Origin: Defluviitaleaceae bacterium
Lineage (GTDB): Bacteria; Bacillota; Clostridia; Lachnospirales; WQUN01
DNA: 5,317 nt
Direction: 5' to 3'
Assembly (NCBI GenBank): GCA_009783395.1
Contig: WRHA01000253.1
Location: 1-5,317 of the forward strand
Below, piece by piece: positions 1-5,317 of the stretch. The translations under genes and the position numbers were made by a program. Position 1 is the first letter of the stretch; every line of letters starts with the position of its first letter. The notes under the pieces were generated by a model. The model had not been told where the DNA came from, ran no database searches, and saw only the letters and a list, made by a program, of their open reading frames with translations.

Positions 1-2535
1 CTTCATAAATTCCCATGCGGCATCCGGGTCGCCGACCGAATCCATCATTATGACGCCCGCGCCACCGGCGGCAACGGCACGATTGATACTGCCGTCGGGC
101 TGAACAGTTCCGGGAACAGGCCTAAAGCCCCACAATCCCCGAATTTCCGGCGCGAAAACCTGCAACATGTTGTAAACCGAATAATCTATAATCGCCAGCG
201 GCATTTCTCCTTGGCGAAAACGATTCGGAAAATCAAATTCTCTGTCGAGATCGTATTCCATAAAAAATCGGGTGAAATCTCTGAACGCGTTTAGTGCAAT
301 TCTGCTGTCCAACGTTGAGCGAGAGCCGTCTTCGTTGTAGAATTCGCCGCCCGCTTGATATAGGAACATTGCAAACGCGCCAAGGGGCTGTTCGCCGACA
401 AAAATTCCGAAATCCATATGGTTTATGGCAAGCGTTTCAATCGCGATGCTTACTTCGTCCCATGTTTCAGGCGGTTCGAGGTCAATTTCACTCAAAATAT
501 CCCTGCGATAAAACATCATCGGAAAGGTAATTGTTTCGGGAAGCGCGAACACGTAATCGCCAAAGGAGTACGGAACCATTGCCGCCTCCGGGAAACGCCC
601 GGTTACTTCTTCGAAATCGGCAAAAGTGGAAAGATCGCGAAGCGCGCCGCGCATTCCAAAATCCATCGGTACGTTGTTGCCAACGGTCAGCGCGATATCC
701 GGCCCTTGCCCCGTAACGGTTGCGGGCAAAAGCGTCCCCATATCCACGAGCATTAGCGTGACTTCGATTCCGGTTTGCGGGGTAAAGGATTCGTCGATCA
801 TATTTCGCACGATGTTTGCTTGGTCGCGTCCCGTTCCTATCCAAACTTCTATGCCGTCTGCTTCACCGATGGTGTTGTAGTCTATAATGAAGGAAAAAAT
901 CAGCGAAAGAATTTCATGCCAAATTTGACGCCACCATCTGCTTCCGTTATCGGGTTCGGGCGCGTCGTGCGGCAGAATATAAATTGCGTCAACGGAAAGC
1001 ATTTGTTCGCGCACAAGAATAAGCCATGTGCCGAGCGCACCGACGCTTTGCCTGTATTGTGACAAGCGGTTCGGCACCTCTTCGATGTCGTTGTACAAAA
1101 TCGTCAATACTCTCGAAAGGGTGCGGATCATTGTGTCTCTGTCGCCGCGACCGACGGACATTTCCGAAAGACCGTCAAAAACGCGGTCGAGCCTTTCGCG
1201 CTCGTCGCGCAGGGCTTGCTCGAGGTGCGGCAATCTGCGACCGATTTGATAATCGCGGGCGTTTTCGGGGTCGGTGCCGGTTATCATAACGATTTGGCGG
1301 TACAGCGCGTTCAAATGCAACATGGATTCCTGAATTTCGCGTACATATTCGGCATAACCGCCCAAAACCGCCTCCATGCGGATTGTGCTAGTCCCCTCGG
1401 GCAACCAAAATAAAAACGGTTCGTCGTCGCCCAAAGTTTCGACGCGCCAACCGTTTTGAAAACCGAATGCAACATATTCCATTTCCGAAAACGGAACTTC
1501 TCCGTTAATCGAAATTCGGCGGAAAGAATTTGCGCCGCGGTGATAATGCTGGCGCACGTTCAGTGCGATATTGTAATGCCCGGCCTGCGGGACATCAAAT
1601 TCCCATTCAATCCACGCGCCCGGCTCCGACCACGCGCCGCCGCCGATTGAATTTATGCGTATGTAACGCGCACTGTAGGGGTATACTCCCGGCCCGGAGT
1701 TGTCCGCCTGCGGAGCAAGAAGCGGCGAGGATTTGCGAACCGCGTCCTGTCCTTCAATGCGGATTGTATCAACATGGGAAACGCTCGGGAGAAGCCCCGA
1801 AAACCACTGCTCCGCATACGGGAGTACTTCCGGAGCCTGAAACACACGAATTTCGCGAATCACCATAGGTTCGCGCTGTGAAAAAAAGCCGATGGTATTT
1901 AGCCCGGCTTGAAAATAAAATAACAGCGGCTCGTTAAACGACCCCATGTTATCGCGAATTATTGCCTCGTTCCATGAGGGTAATTCGACTTGAACGGGGC
2001 GGCGGTCATTGCCTTGGCTGTCGCGCAAAATATAGTCCAGCTGGTTAACCCAAACCCGCGGAAATTCCACCGGATTGGCTTCCATAAACGGCTTTTCGCC
2101 ATTAATTATCACAGATCGCTGTATGCCGGAGCTTCTTCCCGCAACGGTGTAGTAAACCACGGAAATATTGTAAAGCCCGGCCTCGGCCACATAAAATTCC
2201 CACTCGATAAAACCCGTTTCGTCCGTCCAAACGGATGTACCGGGCATTTCTTCAAAGTTTTCGCCGTCGAAATTTTCGAAATAAGAAACGTCCATGCCCG
2301 TGACAAACGAAAAATCACCCGCGTCAATTATATATTCTGCGTCGGGGCGTGCGGTGGTTGCATGGCTTTGCATGAATTCCTCAAAGCCGTCGTGTATTCC
2401 AAAAGCGTTAAGCATTGCAAAATGATCTTCCATTATTTCTGCGTCACTTCGGTTTTCGGCTGTAACGATTGGAGTCATCGTTGAAAAAATAAAAGTGCAT
2501 ATCAAAATAAAACACAACAGTTTTCGCGCCTTCAT
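1..2535 (-). CDS. Large modular extracellular solute-binding protein of a sugar ABC transporter (3' end outside window)
   Basis: Minus-strand reading frame open from the ATG at 2535 to position 1 (845 codons, no stop), read by translating the reverse complement; its C-terminus lies beyond the window. Residues 1-26 form a signal peptide (Lys/Arg start, hydrophobic core, VTA cut site before Glu27). The Cys residues at 8 and 13 have no lipobox, so it appears secreted rather than lipid-anchored. Residues about 80-395 hold two related beta-sandwich modules resembling carbohydrate-binding folds, sharing IEWEF and AGxYNI motifs. Residues about 386-545 are mainly helical and charged. From about residue 563 (EVWIGTGRDQ) it matches family 1 ABC solute-binding proteins, with GPDIA (611-615), a YVFALPET segment (661-668), WDEV (692-695) and a closing AAWEFMK helix (839-845). 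Such proteins deliver oligosaccharides to a permease, so permease genes are expected to the left. It follows the GH5 gene by 39 bp, without a terminator. An AAAGG site sits 9 nt before the ATG. The family is clear; the sugar is not known. Confidence 0.9.
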   Translation of the reverse strand, partial: MKARKLLCFILICTFIFSTMTPIVTAENRSDAEIMEDHFAMLNAFGIHDGFEEFMQSHATTARPDAEYIIDAGDFSFVTGMDVSYFENFDGENFEEMPGTSVWTDETGFIEWEFYVAEAGLYNISVVYYTVAGRSSGIQRSVIINGEKPFMEANPVEFPRVWVNQLDYILRDSQGNDRRPVQVELPSWNEAIIRDNMGSFNEPLLFYFQAGLNTIGFFSQREPMVIREIRVFQAPEVLPYAEQWFSGLLPSVSHVDTIRIEGQDAVRKSSPLLAPQADNSGPGVYPYSARYIRINSIGGGAWSEPGAWIEWEFDVPQAGHYNIALNVRQHYHRGANSFRRISINGEVPFSEMEYVAFGFQNGWRVETLGDDEPFLFWLPEGTSTIRMEAVLGGYAEYVREIQESMLHLNALYRQIVMITGTDPENARDYQIGRRLPHLEQALRDERERLDRVFDGLSEMSVGRGDRDTMIRTLSRVLTILYNDIEEVPNRLSQYRQSVGALGTWLILVREQMLSVDAIYILPHDAPEPDNGSRWWRQIWHEILSLIFSFIIDYNTIGEADGIEVWIGTGRDQANIVRNMIDESFTPQTGIEVTLMLVDMGTLLPATVTGQGPDIALTVGNNVPMDFGMRGALRDLSTFADFEEVTGRFPEAAMVPYSFGDYVFALPETITFPMMFYRRDILSEIDLEPPETWDEVSIAIETLAINHMDFGIFVGEQPLGAFAMFLYQAGGEFYNEDGSRSTLDSRIALNAFRDFTRFFMEYDLDREFDFPNRFRQGEMPLAIIDYSVYNMLQVFAPEIRGLWGFRPVPGTVQPDGSINRAVAAGGAGVIMMDSVGDPDAAWEFMK
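1489..1632 (-). repeat. Second copy of the internal beta-sandwich module core in the solute-binding protein
   Basis: This segment encodes residues 302-349, lying 199 residues after copy 1. It keeps the IEWEF, AGxYNI and INGExPF landmarks but diverges in the middle, where copy 1 has two Tyr (VVYYTV) and copy 2 has NVRQHYHRG. The pattern suggests an old duplication inside the gene followed by specialisation. The remainder of the module runs to about residue 390, where the helical linker starts. Confidence 0.75.
2086..2229 (-). repeat. First copy of an internal beta-sandwich module core in the solute-binding protein
   Basis: This segment encodes residues 103-150 and begins at a Trp. It aligns without gaps to residues 302-349, with 20 of 48 positions identical by hand count: IEWEF, V, AG, YNI, two Arg, I, NGE and PF. 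The pattern of aromatic and Gly residues and the INGE turn resemble CBM6/35-like or galactose-binding-like sandwiches. It is followed by a conserved RDSQGNDRRPVQVE stretch (about 175-188) and a REPM motif (227-230) that are absent from copy 2. Ligand binding is inferred. Confidence 0.75.
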
Positions 2536-2544
2536 CTACATCAA

Positions 2545-2549
2545 CCTTT
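2545..2549 (-). promoter_or_regulatory. Ribosome binding site of the solute-binding protein gene
   Basis: AAAGG on the minus strand lies 9 nt upstream of the ATG at 2535. A second ATG at 2541-2539 is followed at once by TAG, so it can only be a start-stop pair. The SD spacing to it (3 nt) is too short, which supports 2535 as the true start. Confidence 0.6.
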
Positions 2550-2574
2550 CGTGACCGGTATGTGGTAATATATG

Positions 2575-3906
2575 TCACTGCCCTGCTCGGGGCATTTGTG
2601 CGATTTCTCTGAAACGCGCTTCCATTTCCGGGTCTATCATTTCATTGGTGGCTCGACTGAAAAAAACGCCCTGCTCCGGTATTTCGCTGATCGTGATGCA
2701 CCACAAAACCGGTGCGAAGCCCCGCACAAACGCCGCTTCCGCCACGGATGTAATGAACAGAAACACCGCGCCGTCGTCCTTCAGCTCCGGCCGAGGCGAA
2801 CCGAATTCACCCAAAATAACGGGAATGCCATTGTCGATAAACCTATGCTGAACCATGTCCATCAGGCGATTCAGCTCCTCAAAATCTTCATCCGTTCCCC
2901 AGTCCATGCGAACCCTGCCCCATGATGCATCGCTCTCAAGCACGGCAAATACAGCCGGGGTGTAGTAATGCACAGACACCGCCAAGCGATTCACCGGATC
3001 TGTAGGCATTTCAAACAGCGGGTCGACGGTAAGCTCAAAATCGGTGTGGTATCCCCCGATAAGCAAGTGACGATACGGATTGTTTCCGCCGGATGCGCGA
3101 ACTAAGTCCACAAATGTTTGATTCAATAAATTTAGCATTTCATATGATTCCGCCTTGCCTTCGTCACTGCCGCTCCATCTGTTCCACACGGAATTCCAGC
3201 CGCCTTCTTCGTTCATCGCGGAGAACATTAGTTTATCGCCGTAGTCTTCGAAACGCTCGGCAATTTGATCCCAAAAACGGGTGAATTGGTGCATTCTTCC
3301 GTCCCAATCATAGGGGAATTGGTTCCACCAGCCGCCGTCGTAGTGGATATTTATAATGGCATACATATCGTTTTTTAGAACCCAGCGAGTGATTTCTTCA
3401 ACGCGCTCCATAAGCTCCGGGTTAATTTCATAGTCGTCACCCATCATGTTCGACCACGCAACGGGTATGCGAACAACGCCGAAACCCGCATTTGCATAGC
3501 CCCGAATCAACTCTTCCGTTATAAGCGGGCTGCCCCATGCTCTTTCGTAATCGCTCACGCTTTGACCGCGAATCCAGCCGCCAAAGGCTTCGAGCGTGTT
3601 TCCCAAATTTATTCCGATTCCCATGTCGTGAACAAGCTGCATTGTTGTAAAATCCTCGCGCATTTCGCCGCCTCTTTCCTCAAGGGTCGGAGCCGTCAAC
3701 CACGGAACAAAAACCGCCTCGTCGGATTCAACCGCTGATGCCTGGGTAATTGTCGGCTCATCCGACTCGCTTTGAAAAGCCGGCTCCGGTTCATTAACGA
3801 TTTCCGGAGGTGCAAGCGGAGTTTCATATTGTACGTCACCCTCCGTCGCGCAAGCCGCAAGTACAAATAAAACCCAACAAACAAGAATGATTTTAGACGT
3901 TTTCAC
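2575..3906 (-). CDS. GH5-family beta-glycanase lipoprotein (cellulase-type)
   Basis: This is a 443-residue glycoside hydrolase family 5 enzyme, predicted to cut internal beta-1,4 (or mixed) glucan-type links by a retaining mechanism at the cell surface. Residues 1-19 are a lipoprotein signal with lipobox LAAC and lipidated Cys19. Residues 20-85 are a Pro/Glu-rich acidic tether. The catalytic barrel covers about 86-440. The GH5 active-site set is complete: Arg146 (VRIP), His188 (NIHYD), Asn232-Glu233 (acid/base), His313 and Tyr315 (SVHYY), Glu367 nucleophile (ILGEFG) and Trp402 (VLW). GINLGNT at 98-104 is typical of clostridial GH5 endoglucanases, including GH5_2 and GH5_4 types. One variation is that Glu233 is followed by Glu-Gly-Gly instead of the common Pro. 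The start is GTG at 3906: an in-frame TGA three codons upstream excludes a longer form, and an AAGGG motif precedes it. It is the first gene of the operon with the solute-binding protein and is divergent from another GH5 gene. Subfamily and substrate (cellulose, xyloglucan, lichenan, mannan) cannot be fixed by eye. Confidence 0.93.
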   Translation of the reverse strand: MKTSKIILVCWVLFVLAACATEGDVQYETPLAPPEIVNEPEPAFQSESDEPTITQASAVESDEAVFVPWLTAPTLEERGGEMREDFTTMQLVHDMGIGINLGNTLEAFGGWIRGQSVSDYERAWGSPLITEELIRGYANAGFGVVRIPVAWSNMMGDDYEINPELMERVEEITRWVLKNDMYAIINIHYDGGWWNQFPYDWDGRMHQFTRFWDQIAERFEDYGDKLMFSAMNEEGGWNSVWNRWSGSDEGKAESYEMLNLLNQTFVDLVRASGGNNPYRHLLIGGYHTDFELTVDPLFEMPTDPVNRLAVSVHYYTPAVFAVLESDASWGRVRMDWGTDEDFEELNRLMDMVQHRFIDNGIPVILGEFGSPRPELKDDGAVFLFITSVAEAAFVRGFAPVLWCITISEIPEQGVFFSRATNEMIDPEMEARFREIAQMPRAGQ

Positions 3907-3916
3907 AAAGAATCAG

Positions 3917-3926
3917 CCCTTCCCTC
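3917..3926 (-). promoter_or_regulatory. Ribosome binding site of the minus-strand GH5 gene
   Basis: The minus strand reads GAGGGAAGGG, a purine-rich stretch ending 10 nt before the GTG at 3906. The spacing is slightly long. Because the in-frame TGA at 3915-3913 lies between this site and the GTG, with only two sense codons after it, GTG is the only reasonable start. Confidence 0.55.
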
Positions 3927-3939
3927 GCGGTTGAAATGC

Positions 3940-3968
3940 ATCTTAATACAAATTTTATAAAAACACAA
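3940..3968 (-). promoter_or_regulatory. Possible promoter for the minus-strand operon
   Basis: On the minus strand TTGTGT (3968-3963) is followed after 17 bp by TAAGAT (3945-3940). This would start transcription near 3933, about 27 nt before the GTG. Both boxes are imperfect. The tract also has two TATAAA words (3979-3974 and 3959-3954) that could serve as -10 boxes, but neither has a convincing -35 at the right distance. A promoter is expected here from gene order; the exact boxes are uncertain. Confidence 0.3.
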
Positions 3969-4004
3969 TAACTTTTATAATTTTTTAATTTTCGATTTGG
4001 TACA

Positions 4005-4043
4005 CAAATCGGTGCGGGTAGTGACACTACCCGCACCGATTTG
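4005..4043. repeat. Perfect 39-bp palindrome in the divergent intergenic region
   Basis: The left arm CAAATCGGTGCGGGTAGTG (4005-4023) and the right arm (4025-4043) are exact reverse complements of 19 bp, centred on the single base A4024. The next flanking pair (4004/4044) does not match, so the symmetry ends sharply. It ends 11 bp before the -35 box of the plus-strand gene and lies upstream of the probable minus-strand promoter. That placement fits a shared operator or activator site for a dimeric regulator. The GC-rich stem with short AAAT/ATTT edges could instead be a bidirectional terminator acting as an insulator, but there is no long T tract on either side. No regulator gene is in the window. 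Confidence 0.85.
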
Positions 4044-4054
4044 AAAATGTGAAA

Positions 4055-4083
4055 TTGACAGGAACTCTTCACCCATTTAGAAT
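4055..4083 (+). promoter_or_regulatory. Sigma-A-type promoter of the plus-strand GH5 gene
   Basis: A consensus -35 TTGACA (4055-4060) is separated by exactly 17 bp from TAGAAT (4078-4083), one mismatch from TATAAT. The predicted start near 4090 gives a leader of about 30 nt before the GTG at 4122. The palindrome therefore lies upstream of this promoter and outside this transcript, which fits a protein-binding site better than an attenuator for this gene. Confidence 0.75.
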
Positions 4084-4111
4084 TGGAAAAAATTCGCCGG
4101 ATTTGGAAAGC

Positions 4112-4118
4112 GGGAGAG
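4112..4118 (+). promoter_or_regulatory. Ribosome binding site of the plus-strand GH5 gene
   Basis: GGGAGAG lies just before the GTG at 4122; counted from GGGAG the spacing is 5 nt, slightly short. GGAAAG at 4105-4110 is an alternative with 11 nt spacing. An in-frame TGA at 4056-4058 limits upstream extension. The only other in-frame start codon, TTG at 4083, overlaps the -10 box, so GTG is preferred. Confidence 0.55.
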
Positions 4119-4121
4119 CCT

Positions 4122-5317
4122 GTGAAAAAGATTTCTGTTTTTATTTGCGTACTTGTTATAGTAGTGATTTTTACGTCCTGTTGCGTAAACAGCGGGCAAG
4201 GCGAATGGGAAGGTGATGTAGTGGCGGCGTTTACCCCCGTTACGGGAATGGAAATGATGGAGCGGCTCGGGATGGGCATTAACATCGGCAACACCATGGA
4301 TGCGCGTGTTCATTCCGAAAATCCGTGGTTTACGGGCTGTCCCATTACGGAAATGGAGACGATTTGGGGCGCGGCGCAAATCGAGCCGTGGCAGTTTGCG
4401 GCCATTGCGCAGAGGGGATTTTCGACGGTACGCATTCCCGTGTCGTGGGAGCCGCGCATGGTTGACGACGATTTTACGATTAATCCGGCGTGGATGGATA
4501 GGGTTCAGCAGGTTGTGGATTGGGCGTTGGACGAGGGGCTGTATGTAATCCTCAACACGCATCACGAGGAATATTTGTACTATTTTATGCACAACGGCCC
4601 GCACGAAGACGCAGAACGTTGGCTTTACGCAGTGTGGACACAAGTTTCCGAACGCTTCAAATACTATCCCGAGAAACTTATGTTTGAACCAATGAACGAG
4701 CCGCGTCCGGGGCATGACAATTGGTTTTGGTGTCCCGACAGGTTTGCGGAAGAAATCCCCGTGCTTGCCGCCACGGCAAACGAATTAAACACATTTGTAA
4801 TGGACGTAATCCGCACAAGCGGCGGTTACAATGATCGGCGCGTCGTACATCTTACAACGGTGCAGGCCGACTCCAATTTGATTTATCTTTACGAACATCC
4901 GAATGACCCGTATGTAATGTTCGGTTCGTTTTTTTATCTCGGACGCGAAGACAACCAGCTCACGCAAATAAGCGCGGGACTCGAGCGCGGAATTCCCATT
5001 GTAATAAAGGAAACAAGCCCGCTTGAAATGCCGTCGGAAGACATGGCGCGCTGGAGCGAGACGTATTATGCCAAGCTTGCCGCGCTGGGTGTGCCGTCGG
5101 TTTGGTGGAACACCTCCGGCAATGGCGCAGACGATTTGTTTAACCGCACAACCGGCGAATGGAACGAACCGCTTGCGGAAATTTTTTTCGCGGCATATGG
5201 CGCGAATCTCGGGCCCGCAATGCCGCGCCCGCTGTTCCCGCACGAACTTACACGCGCACCGAACATAGGCGGCCTTGTTCAATGGATTGTTCCGCCAAAT
5301 GTGCTTGAAGCGGCGGA
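4122..5317 (+). CDS. Divergent GH5-type glycoside hydrolase lipoprotein (3' end outside window)
   Basis: The frame is open from GTG 4122 to the window edge (398 full codons, no stop). Residues 1-20 form a lipoprotein signal (KK, hydrophobic core, FTSC with probable lipidated Cys20, followed by Cys21). The GH5-like barrel begins at about 43 with GINIGNT (52-58), matching GINLGNT in the neighbouring GH5. Conserved sites seen are Arg104 (VRIPVSW), His147-His148 (LNTHH), Asn192-Glu193 (FEPMNEP, acid/base), Glu297 (predicted nucleophile, PIVIKETSP) and Trp328-Trp329. Two departures stand out. The beta-6 motif reads GSFFYLG, with Phe270 where the neighbour has His313. The nucleophile is flanked by Lys and Thr rather than Gly and Phe. 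Both signal and barrel are related to the minus-strand enzyme, so the two are divergent paralogues. Residues after about 360 may lead into a C-terminal module beyond the window. It may be an active enzyme with altered specificity or a weakened, binding-type relative; the family is clear, the activity is not. Confidence 0.88.
   Translation, partial: MKKISVFICVLVIVVIFTSCCVNSGQGEWEGDVVAAFTPVTGMEMMERLGMGINIGNTMDARVHSENPWFTGCPITEMETIWGAAQIEPWQFAAIAQRGFSTVRIPVSWEPRMVDDDFTINPAWMDRVQQVVDWALDEGLYVILNTHHEEYLYYFMHNGPHEDAERWLYAVWTQVSERFKYYPEKLMFEPMNEPRPGHDNWFWCPDRFAEEIPVLAATANELNTFVMDVIRTSGGYNDRRVVHLTTVQADSNLIYLYEHPNDPYVMFGSFFYLGREDNQLTQISAGLERGIPIVIKETSPLEMPSEDMARWSETYYAKLAALGVPSVWWNTSGNGADDLFNRTTGEWNEPLAEIFFAAYGANLGPAMPRPLFPHELTRAPNIGGLVQWIVPPNVLEAA

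Noticed and set aside
880..936. Possible transmembrane helix near residues 534-552 of the solute-binding protein (IWHEILSLIFSFIIDY)
   Set aside because: It contains His, Glu and Asp and is short. An amphipathic helix leading into the ABC domain is more likely than a membrane span in an exported protein.
294..1650. Several plus-strand open frames of 61-112 codons (for example 418-756, 626-880, 1026-1289)
   Set aside because: They lie antisense to the continuous solute-binding protein frame, overlap each other in different frames, and show no family motif, signal peptide or ribosome binding site.
1990..2484. Plus-strand open frame of 164 codons
   Set aside because: It is antisense to the signal peptide and first beta-sandwich module of the solute-binding protein, whose minus-strand translation is clearly real. 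No recognisable domain.
2536..2574. Terminator or promoter between the two minus-strand genes
   Set aside because: The 39-bp gap has no hairpin with a T tract and no paired -35/-10 boxes, only a ribosome binding site.
4005..4043. Palindrome as a classic rho-independent terminator
   Set aside because: Only three T residues follow the stem in either direction, and no gene ends nearby, since both neighbours start here. Kept as an alternative explanation but not called a terminator.
3893..4297. Minus-strand open frame of 134 codons spanning the intergenic region
   Set aside because: It crosses the promoter, the palindrome and the start of the plus-strand GH5, and its translation has no protein-family signal.
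4077..4715. Minus-strand open frame of 212 codons, longest shadow in the right part
   Set aside because: It is antisense to the GH5 signal peptide and catalytic barrel. Its translation is rich in Arg, His and Pro without domain motifs, as expected for a shadow frame.
4785..5282. Minus-strand open frame of 165 codons and overlapping plus frame at 5023-5268
   Set aside because: Both cover the C-terminal half of the plus-strand GH5 frame, which continues with conserved Glu297 and Trp328/329. The alternatives have biased composition only.

Overview
The window looks like part of a Gram-positive-style beta-glucan utilisation locus. It holds three secreted-protein genes arranged around one divergent regulatory region. 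The likely source is an uncultured member of the Firmicutes/Clostridia. This is inferred from the large modular ABC solute-binding protein, a type I associate with Paenibacillus and Clostridia, from the lipoprotein-anchored GH5 enzymes, and from purine-rich Shine-Dalgarno sites. No rRNA, tRNA or marker gene is present, so the taxonomy is only suggestive.

Layout. On the minus strand, reading leftwards from position 3906, lies a complete GH5 (cellulase-type) lipoprotein gene (3906 to 2575). After a 39-bp gap comes a very large gene (2535 to beyond position 1) for an exported extracellular solute-binding protein. That protein is open for 845 codons and has no stop inside the window. It has a signal peptide, two related beta-sandwich (carbohydrate-binding-like) modules, a long helical linker and an ABC sugar-binding domain. 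On the plus strand, a second GH5-type lipoprotein gene starts at 4122 and runs off the right edge. The 215-bp gap between the divergent GH5 genes holds a near-consensus sigma-A promoter for the plus-strand gene, an AT-rich promoter-like tract for the minus-strand operon, and a perfect 39-bp palindrome (4005-4043) between them.

How it may work. The two cell-surface GH5 enzymes would cut a beta-linked glucan or related polysaccharide. The solute-binding protein would capture the oligosaccharides and pass them to an ABC permease that is probably encoded to the left of position 1. The palindrome is well placed to coordinate both transcription units. The most unusual points are the palindrome with its third copy of the outer heptamer, the altered active site of the plus-strand GH5 (the conserved beta-6 His replaced by Phe, and odd flanks around the nucleophile Glu), and a solute-binding protein with duplicated binding modules but no lipobox.
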